Part shown: positions 7,686-16,045 of the stretch, piece by piece | Layout: each line of letters opens with the position of its first letter | Numbering within the stretch: position 1 is the first letter of the stretch | NCBI RefSeq assembly: GCF_008369195.1 | Contig: NZ_VOBC01000002.1 | Coordinates: forward strand, 124,001-188,000 | DNA length: 64,000 bases | Reading direction: 5' to 3' | Source of the DNA: Sporosarcina sp. ANT_H38 | GTDB taxonomy: Bacteria > Bacillota > Bacilli > Bacillales_A > Planococcaceae | Made by a program: the position numbers and the translations under genes | The notes under the pieces: model-generated | Database searches by the model: none | Seen by the model: only the letters and a program-made list of their open reading frames with translations | Told to the model about the DNA's origin: nothing

Positions 7686-7823
7686 TCATTGTGAAAACAG
7701 CCAAATGATACTATCCTGTTTAGTGAATTCTTTCAAATTGCTTGGATCCTGATTATAAACTTCATTGTTTCTCCTCACACAGCGCTCAATTGTCATCACT
7801 TTATTTAAGATTACTTCATTATT
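7686..7823 (-). pseudogene. Truncated HepT-like (DUF86) gene
   Basis: Codons from GTG 7823 read VNNEVILNKVMTIERC, then about ten residues, then DPSNLKEFTKQDSII. This strongly resembles the first third of HepT ribonuclease toxins of MntA/HepT systems ('IERC..R...Y.....L.DYTKQDSI'). After DSII the frame becomes WLFSQ and stops, so the R-x4-6-H catalytic part is missing. A good ribosome site (GGGGG, 8 bases) remains. No MntA nucleotidyltransferase is adjacent, so this is a remnant rather than a working toxin-antitoxin pair. Confidence 0.6.
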
Positions 7824-7874
7824 CACCCAAAATACCCCCTCTCTCTTCAATTTCTTGAAGGATTTAATATATAC

Positions 7875-7908
7875 AAAAAAAGCTAGGCCAATATTGGTAT
7901 GGCTAGCT
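7875..7908 (-). terminator. Terminator of the acyl-CoA dehydrogenase gene
   Basis: AGCTAG pairs with CTAGCT around a loop containing CCAATATTGG. A T run follows on the minus strand. Confidence 0.6.
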
Positions 7909-7947
7909 GCTTGTTTTACAGTATACAATTATAGTGAACTATAAACG

Positions 7948-9111
7948 TTAGTTTGTCTCGGCTTCTTTGATGGCCGTTTGCGCTAATTTAGCAATCGTCA
8001 TATCGTCCATCGGTGGATTATGTAGGCCAGCCCTTACATCTCGATAATACCTTTGTAGCGGATTTGACATTTGAAGACTTTTGGCTCCGACTAATCGCAT
8101 TGCTTTATCAACAATCGTAATTGCTGAATTTGTGACTATATGCTTGGCAGCAGCCAGTTCATTTGTTATCCGTTCGCGACGTGAATCATCATCTACAGCA
8201 TCCGCCACACTGTACAGGAAGTGTCTCGCTTTCATCAGTTCTAAGTCCATTTGTCCTATTAAATTCTGGACATTTGGCAATTGACTAATTGACCCATTTA
8301 AACTATTTGGAGAGTACTCTACTGCAAATTTCACCGCATAGTCACGAGCCGCTTGTGCAATGCCTAGGTAACACGCAGGAATATGCAGAATCCAGCCATT
8401 CACATTATTGCCCCTAGGACCCTGATTAAATTCAACAAAGTTTTCTTCCTTAACTTCAACATTATCTAACACTAAATCATGACTTTCTGTTCCCCTCATC
8501 GCAATAACGTCCCATGTTTCTTTAATAGATAACCCTTTTGAATCTCGTTCAACTAAGAAGAATCCGATGCCCTCTTTCTCTTCGATCCATGCAGATACTA
8601 GAAAATGTGTTAACACGGGTGACATCGTTGTAAAGTTTTTTTGCCCCGTAATAACCCACTTGTTATCTCGTTTCACCGCATTCGTTCCAGGACGTCCACC
8701 ACGAGTTGGGCTACCCGTTTGCGCTTCACTGACTGCTCTATTTACTAATGCCCCATTCAAAACTTCTTGTGCAAATGATGCCAGAACCTCTTCACTCCAC
8801 AGCTTATTCCCATATAATTCCCCAATAACACCTTGGTGCCATCCTATTGCTAAGCCTGTAGCTCCGTCAAAACTAGCAATCGTTTCTTGGAAAAGAACCA
8901 TGTCATGCACGCTAATACCGCCGCCACCATATTCTTTTGATAAGGTTAGTTTCGTATAACCCAAGTCCACAAGCGTTTTTATATTTTCTTTTGGAAATTG
9001 AACCCGTTCATCGTTTTCTTTCGAATGACTCTTGAAGGCATCCTCATGACTCGTTAGTTTTTCAAGCCATTCCTTTTGAAATGCATTTTCAATAAATAAC
9101 TTTTTTGACAT
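7948..9111 (-). CDS. Acyl-CoA dehydrogenase family flavoprotein (YdbM-like)
   Basis: A 387-residue protein. The N-terminal helical domain contains LGYTKLTLSKEYGGGG. The middle beta domain carries SEAQTGSPTRGG and WVITGQKNFTTMSP, the FAD-binding signature of this family. The C-terminal four-helix domain ends RYYRDVRAGLHNPPMDD. The overall form matches the YdbM/monooxygenase-like branch (also seen in sulfur-acquisition flavoproteins) better than classical fatty acid dehydrogenases, and no catalytic Glu can be assigned safely. The start at 9111 has GGGAGTG 6 bases upstream. It is a single gene with its own terminator. The substrate is unknown. Confidence 0.82.
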   Translation of the reverse strand: MSKKLFIENAFQKEWLEKLTSHEDAFKSHSKENDERVQFPKENIKTLVDLGYTKLTLSKEYGGGGISVHDMVLFQETIASFDGATGLAIGWHQGVIGELYGNKLWSEEVLASFAQEVLNGALVNRAVSEAQTGSPTRGGRPGTNAVKRDNKWVITGQKNFTTMSPVLTHFLVSAWIEEKEGIGFFLVERDSKGLSIKETWDVIAMRGTESHDLVLDNVEVKEENFVEFNQGPRGNNVNGWILHIPACYLGIAQAARDYAVKFAVEYSPNSLNGSISQLPNVQNLIGQMDLELMKARHFLYSVADAVDDDSRRERITNELAAAKHIVTNSAITIVDKAMRLVGAKSLQMSNPLQRYYRDVRAGLHNPPMDDMTIAKLAQTAIKEAETN

Positions 9112-9262
9112 GCTCGACACTCCCTTATTTAATTGATTAATCAACACTTTCAATGTATTAAGCTAGTATATCTTTCTAATGTCTACTTCACAACTAGGAA
9201 TACATATGATAACGTATGAAATACCCTGTTTCATTCAGAAAATTCAAGAAGGTGTTGGGGAT

Positions 9263-9385
9263 TTGATAGCGTTAAAAAATATAAAAAAGAGTTTAATAAG
9301 AATCCGGTGCTCCACGGCATTAATGTAACGGTGAATAAAGGCGATGTGCTAGTAATTGTCGGTCCAAGTGGATCAGGAAGAAGTT
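9263..9385 (+). pseudogene. N-terminal scrap of an ABC transporter ATPase gene
   Basis: After a one-base loss near 9292 is allowed for, the sequence reads IALKNIKKSFNKNPVLHGIN, then KGDVLVIVGPSGSG. This is the start of a polar amino-acid-type ABC ATPase up to Walker A, where Lys has become Arg. It then joins abruptly to an unrelated scrap at 9386. Frameshift and truncation show it is dead. Confidence 0.75.
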
Positions 9386-9495
9386 GAGTAGCCTTCTGAC
9401 AGTAACCCTCAAATTAGCAATTTCTGAGACCGAAGTCTTTCCGTCTAAAGCTATGAGTTCTAAAGATAGCAAAAGAACGTCTCTTCCGGAAATGC
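9386..9495 (+). pseudogene. Internal scrap of a paralogue of the HTH gene at 40606
   Basis: GCCTTCTG[AT]CAGTAA, ACCGAAG, CTAAAGC and AAAAGAACGTCTC[TC]TCCGG line up in order with 40962-41077, the linker part of the HTH gene. No frame is kept. With the dead DUF1659 copy at 6754 this is the second trace of the 36-42 kb module in the left arm. Confidence 0.65.
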
Positions 9496-9499
9496 TGGA

Positions 9500-9526
9500 T
9501 ATCCCACGATCAGATACCTAAAATTC
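9500..9526. repeat. Fragment of the GGTACCTGAAATT palindromic element
   Basis: CACGATCAGATACCTAAAATTC matches the right end of the family. Confidence 0.4.
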
Positions 9527-9535
9527 AAATCATAA

Positions 9536-9574
9536 CTATCCCCCTCCATATCGAAATGCCATGAAGGGGGATAG
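9536..9574. terminator. Hairpin downstream of the M14 peptidase gene
   Basis: CTATCCCCCT pairs with AGGGGGATAG, and CAT with ATG inside. It is a likely terminator, although the T run on the minus strand is weak. Confidence 0.5.
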
Positions 9575-9627
9575 TGTCTTATAATACGCAATGCCGTAAT
9601 TGTGGAAAGTTATGACTTACTTATTAT

Positions 9628-10671
9628 TTATTCATCAGAAGGACGTGTTTGTTGCGTAGCCAGTGTATCCCAGAAACTAATGTCCTTGTTTTCAATAGAA
9701 CGGTCTGCTATCGCACGCACCGTTGCATCAAGCGTCGTGATTGTTTGTTTAATCAAGTAGCCATTACTTTTCTGTCCTAAAATCGCAGACTCGGCATAGT
9801 GATCCGACATGCCGCGCATCTCAAACAGAAGTGTGGAAATACCATATTCCACCGCGATTCCATTACGGCTAATCGTTTCGGCTGAACCTCCATCATATTT
9901 GCCGAGATGGCCCCAGCCCGTTGAATCCACGGCATCAAACACAACTGCACCAAGTTGTTTAGATTTCAGCAATACATCCGGACTGACATTCGGTGTTGTC
10001 GGGTAGAGAATGGAGCCTGACACTAGCTTTCCATCACGCTCACTTTGGGTGCCTTGATGGTGCAAATCAATCATATAGTCTATATCATAAGCACGCATTA
10101 CATTGTCATGAAGCGCTTTCGTTTCAGGTTGAATTTTCGTTACGTGATCCCGGTTCAAATCTACCCCTAGCGCATTGTAACGAGTTAAATTGCGTCCCCC
10201 GCTAGCGATATAATCATCAAGGGAAAAGTCGACATCTCCCATTGCGCCGTCTGCATTGAGCATTGGCACAATCAAGATATTCACCCCATCAACGACACCT
10301 TTCATCTTACCTGTACCGAGGTGTTTGATGAACTCGAGTGCCCCTTCCGTCGTCAGCTGCTCGTTTCCATGCTGCTGTGTAAGGAAAAGGATTGTTGGAT
10401 TTTCAGGATTCTTCATATACTTTACAAGATACAAATCCCTTCCTTTAACGCTTTGACCAATTACTTCAAGTTTCATATCTTTTTGTTTTGCTTCCTGCTG
10501 CTTAAGATTATCTACCATTTCGTCATACGTGTGTAAAATGGACGTATTTATTGTTTCATTACCGCCATAGTTTGGCCCGTTTCCAACAGCCTCTGCAATA
10601 GGCGATGCGAACGGTGATGTGCTTAATACCATTGCTCCTGCAAGCGTAAATGCGAGTATTGATTTTTTCAT
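9628..10671 (-). CDS. Secreted M14-family zinc carboxypeptidase (1)
   Basis: A 347-residue protein with a signal peptide (residues 1-28, cut after IAEA). The metallocarboxypeptidase zinc site is HGNE (His101, Glu104) plus His204/205 in DLHHQG. DLNRD at 171-175 gives the substrate-binding Asn-Arg, and Glu284 in LLFEMRG is the catalytic base. It should trim C-terminal residues from peptides outside the cell. GGGAGAG lies upstream of the ATG. It sits 55 bases after a second M14 gene and an M28 gene on the same strand, so the three probably act together on extracellular peptide. Its signal peptide is nearly the same as that of the M28 protein. Confidence 0.9.
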   Translation of the reverse strand: MKKSILAFTLAGAMVLSTSPFASPIAEAVGNGPNYGGNETINTSILHTYDEMVDNLKQQEAKQKDMKLEVIGQSVKGRDLYLVKYMKNPENPTILFLTQQHGNEQLTTEGALEFIKHLGTGKMKGVVDGVNILIVPMLNADGAMGDVDFSLDDYIASGGRNLTRYNALGVDLNRDHVTKIQPETKALHDNVMRAYDIDYMIDLHHQGTQSERDGKLVSGSILYPTTPNVSPDVLLKSKQLGAVVFDAVDSTGWGHLGKYDGGSAETISRNGIAVEYGISTLLFEMRGMSDHYAESAILGQKSNGYLIKQTITTLDATVRAIADRSIENKDISFWDTLATQQTRPSDE

Positions 10672-10726
10672 TCTACTCTCTCCCTTTTCTAATGCGTTTT
10701 ATTGTTTACGATTATAATTTTCCAGT

Positions 10727-11923
10727 TCAGTTCGTAGGTCTGTTAGAAGTCAATGGGATTTTCTCATAGTCTTCAGGGTTTAAACTTTCGACAGAGCCGT
10801 CAGCAACTGCATGGATAATACCACTAAGACCTCTTTCAACGGCTTTTACGAGTTGCCCTTTTTTCTTCTGCCCCATTGTCTGTGTTTGGCCAGCCACTTC
10901 AAATAGTACAGTGCCGCTGCCATTCAGAGCGAATGTGCCCAATGCTGTCCCAGGAAGGTCGAGCCCCTGCGAATAAAGCGTAATATTCTTGAATGGCGAA
11001 TCGCCGAATGACTGTAATTCATTATAGGCAGCAAGGTTTAATTGTCTTGAGTAATCATAGTTGTAATCATCTTTATACTGCCCATATTTTGCACCCGCCG
11101 AAGTATTCGGGTCCGGAACAAATTGTGCTGACAAGGATAATGTTACTTCATCGGCAGTGCCTTCAACATAGTACATTCCTTGATGATGTAGGTCGACAAA
11201 GACATCTACTTTTCCATGCTCCTCTTGTAACGATTTGTATACATCGCGTACGGTTTGCGCTTCAGGTGTTATAAACCACCCCGGTGAACTTGAGTTACCT
11301 GGAAAATCTTTTGCCTGCGGGACATAGTTTAGATCCGGATTGAAGTCTCGATTCACGTCAAATCCTGGATTTTTACTATAGTCATACATTTGGCTAATGC
11401 CACGGTTCATATAGTTCCAAGCAGGAGCTGCTTCACTTAACTGTGGAAAGTTGGCAAGCATCTCTTCCCAAGTCATGTCGTTCCGTCTTTTGTCCATCTC
11501 TGACGCATCAGGATTCATTTTTGGCAGAAAGACGAGTGTTACTTCATCACGAATCTTCTTTGATTCAGGTGAATTACTGGACCCTATTGACTTGAGCAAA
11601 TTGAGGACCGCTTCAGTCCCAGTCTTTTCATTCCCATGAATTTCGCTCTCGATTAAGATAACCTTCTTGCCTGTCCCAACGGTCGCTTTGTAAATATCCC
11701 GGCCTCTATTAGATTTACCGACGACCTCTACAACGACATTCCCCTTGCTAGATTTCTCAATTTGCTGAAGCGTCTTTTGCATCTCAGCATAATCCGTGAA
11801 TCCCGAGATGGAATTGTTATGATGCCATTCTTGATTGTCCGTTTTTTCCGTCGCATACGCAGGAACAGCGAGACTTGCGCATAGCGTCAGAATGACAACC
11901 GTACTAGTGATTTTTTTCCTCAT
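10727..11923 (-). CDS. Secreted M14-family zinc carboxypeptidase (2)
   Basis: A 398-residue protein with a signal peptide ending PAYA (residues 1-24). The zinc site is HGNE (His96, Glu99) and DLHHQG (His246/247). DVNRD is at 189-193 and the catalytic Glu342 is in VLFEVAG. It is longer than its neighbour because of insertions between 140-190 and 255-300. The shared motif set shows a related enzyme rather than a recent duplicate. GGGGAG lies 10 bases before the ATG. It is the middle gene of the peptidase cluster, 56 bases from each neighbour, consistent with one transcript. Confidence 0.9.
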   Translation of the reverse strand: MRKKITSTVVILTLCASLAVPAYATEKTDNQEWHHNNSISGFTDYAEMQKTLQQIEKSSKGNVVVEVVGKSNRGRDIYKATVGTGKKVILIESEIHGNEKTGTEAVLNLLKSIGSSNSPESKKIRDEVTLVFLPKMNPDASEMDKRRNDMTWEEMLANFPQLSEAAPAWNYMNRGISQMYDYSKNPGFDVNRDFNPDLNYVPQAKDFPGNSSSPGWFITPEAQTVRDVYKSLQEEHGKVDVFVDLHHQGMYYVEGTADEVTLSLSAQFVPDPNTSAGAKYGQYKDDYNYDYSRQLNLAAYNELQSFGDSPFKNITLYSQGLDLPGTALGTFALNGSGTVLFEVAGQTQTMGQKKKGQLVKAVERGLSGIIHAVADGSVESLNPEDYEKIPLTSNRPTN

Positions 11924-11979
11924 ACACTAAACACTCCCCTTTGTAATTTCTTCCAGCATTTCACTCCCAATAAATCTAC

Positions 11980-13425
11980 TTACCTCTTCAACCCCGGCAC
12001 ATCTTTCCGCACGACATCAAACACACCCGCTCCGATAATTTCTAAAGCAGATTGCATGCGTTCAGCGGAAATATTATCAGCAATTGTATCCTGCGGTGTG
12101 TGATACACTTTTTCAATATGGTAAACTAGTGGGTCCCAGCTATCGATCCCCATCCAAATGAACAGTGCTGCAGGAATACCTGCATTATGGAATGGAACAT
12201 GGTCACTAGATCCAAATTTGCCTGGTAAAATATCAGAATTACCTAACCGAGCGCCCGCCGCTACAGTCGCGTTAGTTGCAAGATTCGTACTGCCATCTAC
12301 AGTCATCGCGTAAAGGTTTGTAGCCGCTTCGTATTTTGTTGCAACCATATCCGGATTAAAGACGACTTCGATATTAGCTCTTTCCGCTTGGGTTAATTGT
12401 TCTACATAATGCTTCGCCCCTAGCAAGCCCCGTTCTTCTGATCCAAAGGCAATAAACTTGAGGTCCTTGTCTGTGTTATATCCTTTGAAAACGCGTGCTA
12501 ACTCAAGCATTAAGCCTACGCCAGATGCGTTATCATTAGCCCCAGGTGCACCAACAACACTATCCATATGTGCACTTAACAACACTTCTTTTCCATCCCC
12601 ATTTTTACTCTTCGCTTTTTTCGTTCCAATTACATTCACAGATTGCAAGTTCGAATGGCGTTTTGCAGTTAATCCAATCGTGACGGTTTCTTTAGCCAAC
12701 CGTTCTTTTAACCATTCACCCTGGATATAAGCTGCTCCGAACACTGGGATATCAACTGCTTTTGTCAGGTTCGGATTAAATGTCGAACCATAGTTTCCAC
12801 GACTTCCACCAACACTATGAAGAATGACACCCTCTGCTCCAGCATTGATTGCATTCTCAACTTGCAAACGGTAGTTAGCTGTCGAACTTGCCTGCTTCAC
12901 TAATACGACCTTCCCTGCAGTATTCTCTGGAAAGTCACTTGCCTTTGTTCCATCTTCGACGTAGATGACTTCTGAATTCACTGGCACATCACTTACTTTG
13001 CCATTCGCGGCTGCCCCCATTTGCCATGAAGATCCATCGGCAAACGAAACGTCCGCTATTAATTGATCCGCAACAGGGAAATATTGATACTCGATCTCAT
13101 ATCCATAGCCTTTTAATGTATTCGCTACATAATCAGCAGCTTGTTTTTCAGCTTCAAGTCCGCCGGGTCTTGGACCAATTGTTTCTGACAAGTATCTGAC
13201 ATGTTCAATCGCCCTTTGCGCTTCGACCCTTTTTACAACTTTATTATCATGTGCGGCATCGGAATTTCCGTTATTTGCAGTTATCGTGTAACTAATCGGT
13301 GTTTTATCAATTGGTGCAGCAATCACCGACGAAAACGGAGATGAGCTAAGTACCATAGCACCGGCAAGTGTAAACGATAGTAACGTTCTCTTCATCCTAA
13401 TTTGATTAATGCCAATCTTTCTCAT
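11980..13425 (-). CDS. Secreted M28-family aminopeptidase with PA domain
   Basis: A 481-residue protein with a signal peptide (about residues 1-38), a protease-associated insert at about 150-240, and a di-zinc M28 catalytic domain. Metal ligands and catalytic residues are His286 and Asp288 (SAHMDS), Asp298 (GANDNASG), Glu330/331 (SEERG), Asp359 (NPDM) and His442 (YHTPQDT). It should remove N-terminal residues from peptides, complementing the two carboxypeptidases downstream. The start at 13425 follows GGGGAGAG by 6 bases; an upstream GTG-type start at 13446 is less likely. Another good internal ATG begins MKRTLLSF and would give a more typical signal peptide. Confidence 0.9.
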   Translation of the reverse strand: MRKIGINQIRMKRTLLSFTLAGAMVLSSSPFSSVIAAPIDKTPISYTITANNGNSDAAHDNKVVKRVEAQRAIEHVRYLSETIGPRPGGLEAEKQAADYVANTLKGYGYEIEYQYFPVADQLIADVSFADGSSWQMGAAANGKVSDVPVNSEVIYVEDGTKASDFPENTAGKVVLVKQASSTANYRLQVENAINAGAEGVILHSVGGSRGNYGSTFNPNLTKAVDIPVFGAAYIQGEWLKERLAKETVTIGLTAKRHSNLQSVNVIGTKKAKSKNGDGKEVLLSAHMDSVVGAPGANDNASGVGLMLELARVFKGYNTDKDLKFIAFGSEERGLLGAKHYVEQLTQAERANIEVVFNPDMVATKYEAATNLYAMTVDGSTNLATNATVAAGARLGNSDILPGKFGSSDHVPFHNAGIPAALFIWMGIDSWDPLVYHIEKVYHTPQDTIADNISAERMQSALEIIGAGVFDVVRKDVPGLKR

Positions 13426-13451
13426 AAAAATCTCTCCCCTAGCCATTTTTA

Positions 13452-13601
13452 TTAGTACAAGACCTTAACCTCGTTCATTGTTTTCCCTATTTTCCGATGC
13501 TGCAACTGCAATCCTCGACTCAAATACTTGTCCAGCATTACATTGATGCTAGATGTAACAACTAAAGTAGACAGCATGACTATACTAAACTTATTTTTCA
13601 T
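13452..13601 (-). pseudogene. Short frame with signal-peptide-like start, probable gene remnant
   Basis: The 49-residue frame begins MKNKFSIVMLSTLVVTSS, a typical secretion signal, then continues LDKYLSRG and ends after 25 more residues with no recognisable domain. The ribosome site is poor (AGGAG 15 bases away). It is placed just upstream of the secreted peptidase cluster and may be the head of a lost secreted protein. Confidence 0.3.
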
Positions 13602-13867
13602 CTTAATTCGAGCGCACTCCTATCATCTGAATATTTTAACTACTAAAAGATGATATTCCCGCTCTCACTTGCCAATCCCTTCCACAAAAATAAAAACAGT
13701 TACAACCACATAGCTTTTAACACAAGAAGAGTTCATAAGGATTACACACTGTACATGTAATTTGAACTAGACTTAAGTTATCCAATTAACTCTTCACTAA
13801 TGTATACTTAGAACTATTATAATAATCTGCCTCCTGCTATGTTCCCGATATATGCATTGAAAAGATA

Positions 13868-14180
13868 CCTATGTGAATCAATTTCATAATAGGATTATCA
13901 AACGGGAAAAACGAACAATGTTGATTTCCGCTTCAGATGGACGCTTTCCGCGGGCACGGCTTCAGCCAATCGAACAGCGCAGGGTTCGATTTGTAATAAT
14001 TTCTGCGCCTTTCGCAGAAATTTTACATCCACTGCTCCCAACGCTTCGCTTTTGGTCGCAAAAGCCGTCCTACGTGACGTCTCTTCCTGCGGGGTCTTCA
14101 GCTCGCGCTGTTCCCGCAGGAGTCGCCATCTTCCGCTACAATCAACGAGAGTAGTCCGTGAAATTGATTCATGTAAAGTT
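13868..14180. repeat. GCGGAAAGCG/CCCGCAGGAG intergenic repeat, copy 1 (with insert)
   Basis: It runs from TTTCATAATAGGATTAT through GTTGATTTCCGCTTCAG, TTTCCGCGGGCACGGCTTC, CCTGCGGGGTCTTCAGCTC and GGAGTCGCCATCTTCCGC to TTGATTCAT. It is nearly identical to 45950-46215 in inverted orientation. About 115 bases in the middle (from 13972) are different and contain their own hairpin (TTTCTGCG/CGCAGAAA). An open frame across it is not a gene. Confidence 0.85.
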
Positions 14181-14452
14181 CTGATTAAAAATTAAATTGG
14201 AAGGCAATTGTTTTGAATCCATTTTTATGAGGCTTGACCAAAGAACAGCTGTTTCAAGCACCGCTGTTCGATTTCCCACCTTTATTTTCCTTGAATATAG
14301 TAATCACGTAATTGTTTATTGTTTTTTTAATAGGCAAATTAAGTTTGCAATTCCACTTTTTTTGCCTCAGCTAACAGTTGTAATACTTCGCATTCACGTT
14401 TCGTGAGTAAATGGAAATTGCAGTCCTTATACGTTCACTCCCATTTGTTTTA
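14181..14452. other. Gene-free stretch
   Basis: No supported feature was seen. A 69-codon open frame exists on the plus strand but has no ribosome site and no recognisable protein. Confidence 0.4.
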
Positions 14453-14482
14453 AAACAAAAAAGAGTTCCGATTAAGAACTCT
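14453..14482 (-). terminator. Terminator overlapping the end of the small membrane-protein gene
   Basis: AGAGTTC pairs with GAACTCT around a 7-base loop. TTTTTTGTTTT follows on the minus strand. The stem begins inside the last codons of the gene. Confidence 0.8.
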
Positions 14483-14684
14483 CACTTTCTAATCTGCTAA
14501 TTTTCGTTTCCAATTGTTTAATTTCCATTTTCAATTCATTCACGTTAGCATCTGTTATATTTAACAAGCCGAATAGCATTATTGTCATTCCACCTAGATA
14601 GTGTAATAACTCTCCTCCATTAAATAGCGCCATTAGTACAATTACAAATCCGAAAAAACCAAATAAATTCCCAAATCCCCTCAT
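14472..14684 (-). CDS. Small membrane protein with C-terminal coiled coil
   Basis: A 70-residue protein with two hydrophobic helices at about residues 3-22 and 28-44, and a glycine-rich start (MRGFGNLFGFFGF). The tail MEIKQLETKISRLESE has leucine/isoleucine heptads typical of a short coiled coil, so it may form oligomers. AAGGGGG lies 7 bases before the ATG. I do not recognise the family. It stands alone with its own terminator. Confidence 0.6.
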   Translation of the reverse strand: MRGFGNLFGFFGFVIVLMALFNGGELLHYLGGMTIMLFGLLNITDANVNELKMEIKQLETKISRLESESS

Positions 14685-15041
14685 AACTAATCCCCCTTCA
14701 AGTTCAATTAATCACCCTTTTTAGACTAGAACTTTACTATCGAATTACTTACTTTCATCAAAAACGTCTACCACACTCTATCTCTTTTCTATGGTGCCGT
14801 TATCAATAGCACTTTGAATCTATATCATTTACGCGTATGAGGTAGTTTTTTGACTGGATCCTTTTGCTACATCCTTATACCACTACTCAACACATGTGGT
14901 AAACGATAAAATAAAGTGAGTTAATGTACGAATTGAATCGTTCTACTATATGTATGCACTACTTATGAGAAAGTAAGCTTTTAACTAGCAAATACATAAA
15001 AGATAATGACACCGACAAACGTAGTGAGGAAGTTAGTAAGG
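14685..15041. other. Gene-free stretch
   Basis: No gene or clear structure was seen before the palindromic element that starts at 15042. Confidence 0.4.
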
Positions 15042-15188
15042 GGTACCTGTGCTTGATACATCAGCAAACAATTCATAACCCAAAATAAATATCTAAAAAG
15101 ACCAGACAGTCGCCATTTTGTCTGGTCTTCTTTCTATTATTTTTCATTTGTAGTGTATTTTCTAATTCTTCCCATGCACAGGAAACCG
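15042..15188. repeat. ~150-bp palindromic element, GACCAGACA-centre type
   Basis: Its left end is GGTACCTGTGCTTGA, inside is AACAATTCA, and the central hairpin is AAGACCAGACA / TTGTCTGGTCTT at about 15095-15129. The right end is degenerate (CCATGCACAGGAAACC). The hairpin may also end the sortase transcript. Confidence 0.7.
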
Positions 15189-15253
15189 GCATTTAAAATC
15201 GGAATTATTTCCACATCTATGCACCGCTAGTAGGCACCGGTTTTAGTAGGATT

Positions 15254-15820
15254 TCACATCGGTTTCGCATAAACAATATACCGTTTTGGCGCATTTCCAA
15301 TATACCCAAATGGATAACATGTGGATAAAGTCAGCATTTCATCTGGAGCTGTAGAACGAATAACTGTTGTATCATTTTCATCTACAATTTCCGTATCCAC
15401 AACGGCATATGTAAAGGTGCCATGCTGCATTTCAACAATGATTGAATCTCCATTTTGTAATTTGTCCAATCCCGTAAACACGGTGTCCCGGTGCCCGGAT
15501 AACAGAATTTGATCTTTTTGTCCGGGATACACAGTGCTTGTATAGTGACCAACGCCTTGCTTCAAAGCATCCTCATCCGTCCCTTCCACAATCGGAAGCT
15601 CTTTATCGATTTTAGGAATTTGCAGGATACCGATTGTTTCACCGTTCTGAAAAGATAGTTCAGGCTGGAGTGACTGTACTTTTGGTTGTTCTTCCAAATA
15701 ATCCTTGGCCTGAGATAGTGCAACTTTTTCCGACTGCTGTGTGGACTTTAGCTGCACACTGGCGTAGCCAATGAATAACAGTCCAATCGCCAGCAAAATC
15801 ATTGCCATTTTCCCCAACAA
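15254..15820 (-). CDS. Class D-like sortase
   Basis: A 188-residue transpeptidase with one N-terminal membrane helix (residues 4-22) and an outside catalytic domain. The triad is His110 (LSGHRDT), Cys168 (TLSTCYP) and Arg180 (PKRYIVY). It is expected to cut an LPxT-type signal and join the protein to cell wall or to other subunits. The likely substrate is the neighbouring protein ending in LPATS. AGGAG is followed by TTG codons 10-13 bases on, and one of these is the start. It is the last gene of the TasA/SipW operon, which ties the sortase to fibre or matrix anchoring. Confidence 0.9.
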   Translation of the reverse strand: MLGKMAMILLAIGLLFIGYASVQLKSTQQSEKVALSQAKDYLEEQPKVQSLQPELSFQNGETIGILQIPKIDKELPIVEGTDEDALKQGVGHYTSTVYPGQKDQILLSGHRDTVFTGLDKLQNGDSIIVEMQHGTFTYAVVDTEIVDENDTTVIRSTAPDEMLTLSTCYPFGYIGNAPKRYIVYAKPM

Positions 15821-15966
15821 TACGCATCAACTCCTGCAAAAAAAGTATTCACTGTATAGCTACTAAAGGATGTCACAGATTTTTAGGGGAGCTTAGGTAG
15901 GCAACCTAAGCACGCCGAGGTGTAATTAATACGTCTATTATTCATCGCAGTCTTCACGAAAAATGG

Positions 15967-16008
15967 AAAAGCTGCCAAGGCATGATAAGCCATGCATAGG
16001 CAGCTTTT
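15967..16008. terminator. Hairpin between the wall-protein and sortase genes
   Basis: AAAAGCTGCC pairs with GGCAGCTTTT around a loop that itself holds GGCATG/CATGC. It may weaken read-through from the wall-protein gene into the sortase gene. Confidence 0.65.
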
Positions 16009-16045
16009 CAAAAGTTTCTTTGTAACCAATGAGTCATTCAAGTGT

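Noticed and set aside
7686..7928. Active HepT/MntA toxin-antitoxin system
   Set aside because: The HepT frame stops after about 45 residues and no MntA gene is nearby.
13873..14154. 93-codon open frame
   Set aside because: It reads through the inverted intergenic repeat; the second copy at 46 kb does not keep the frame.
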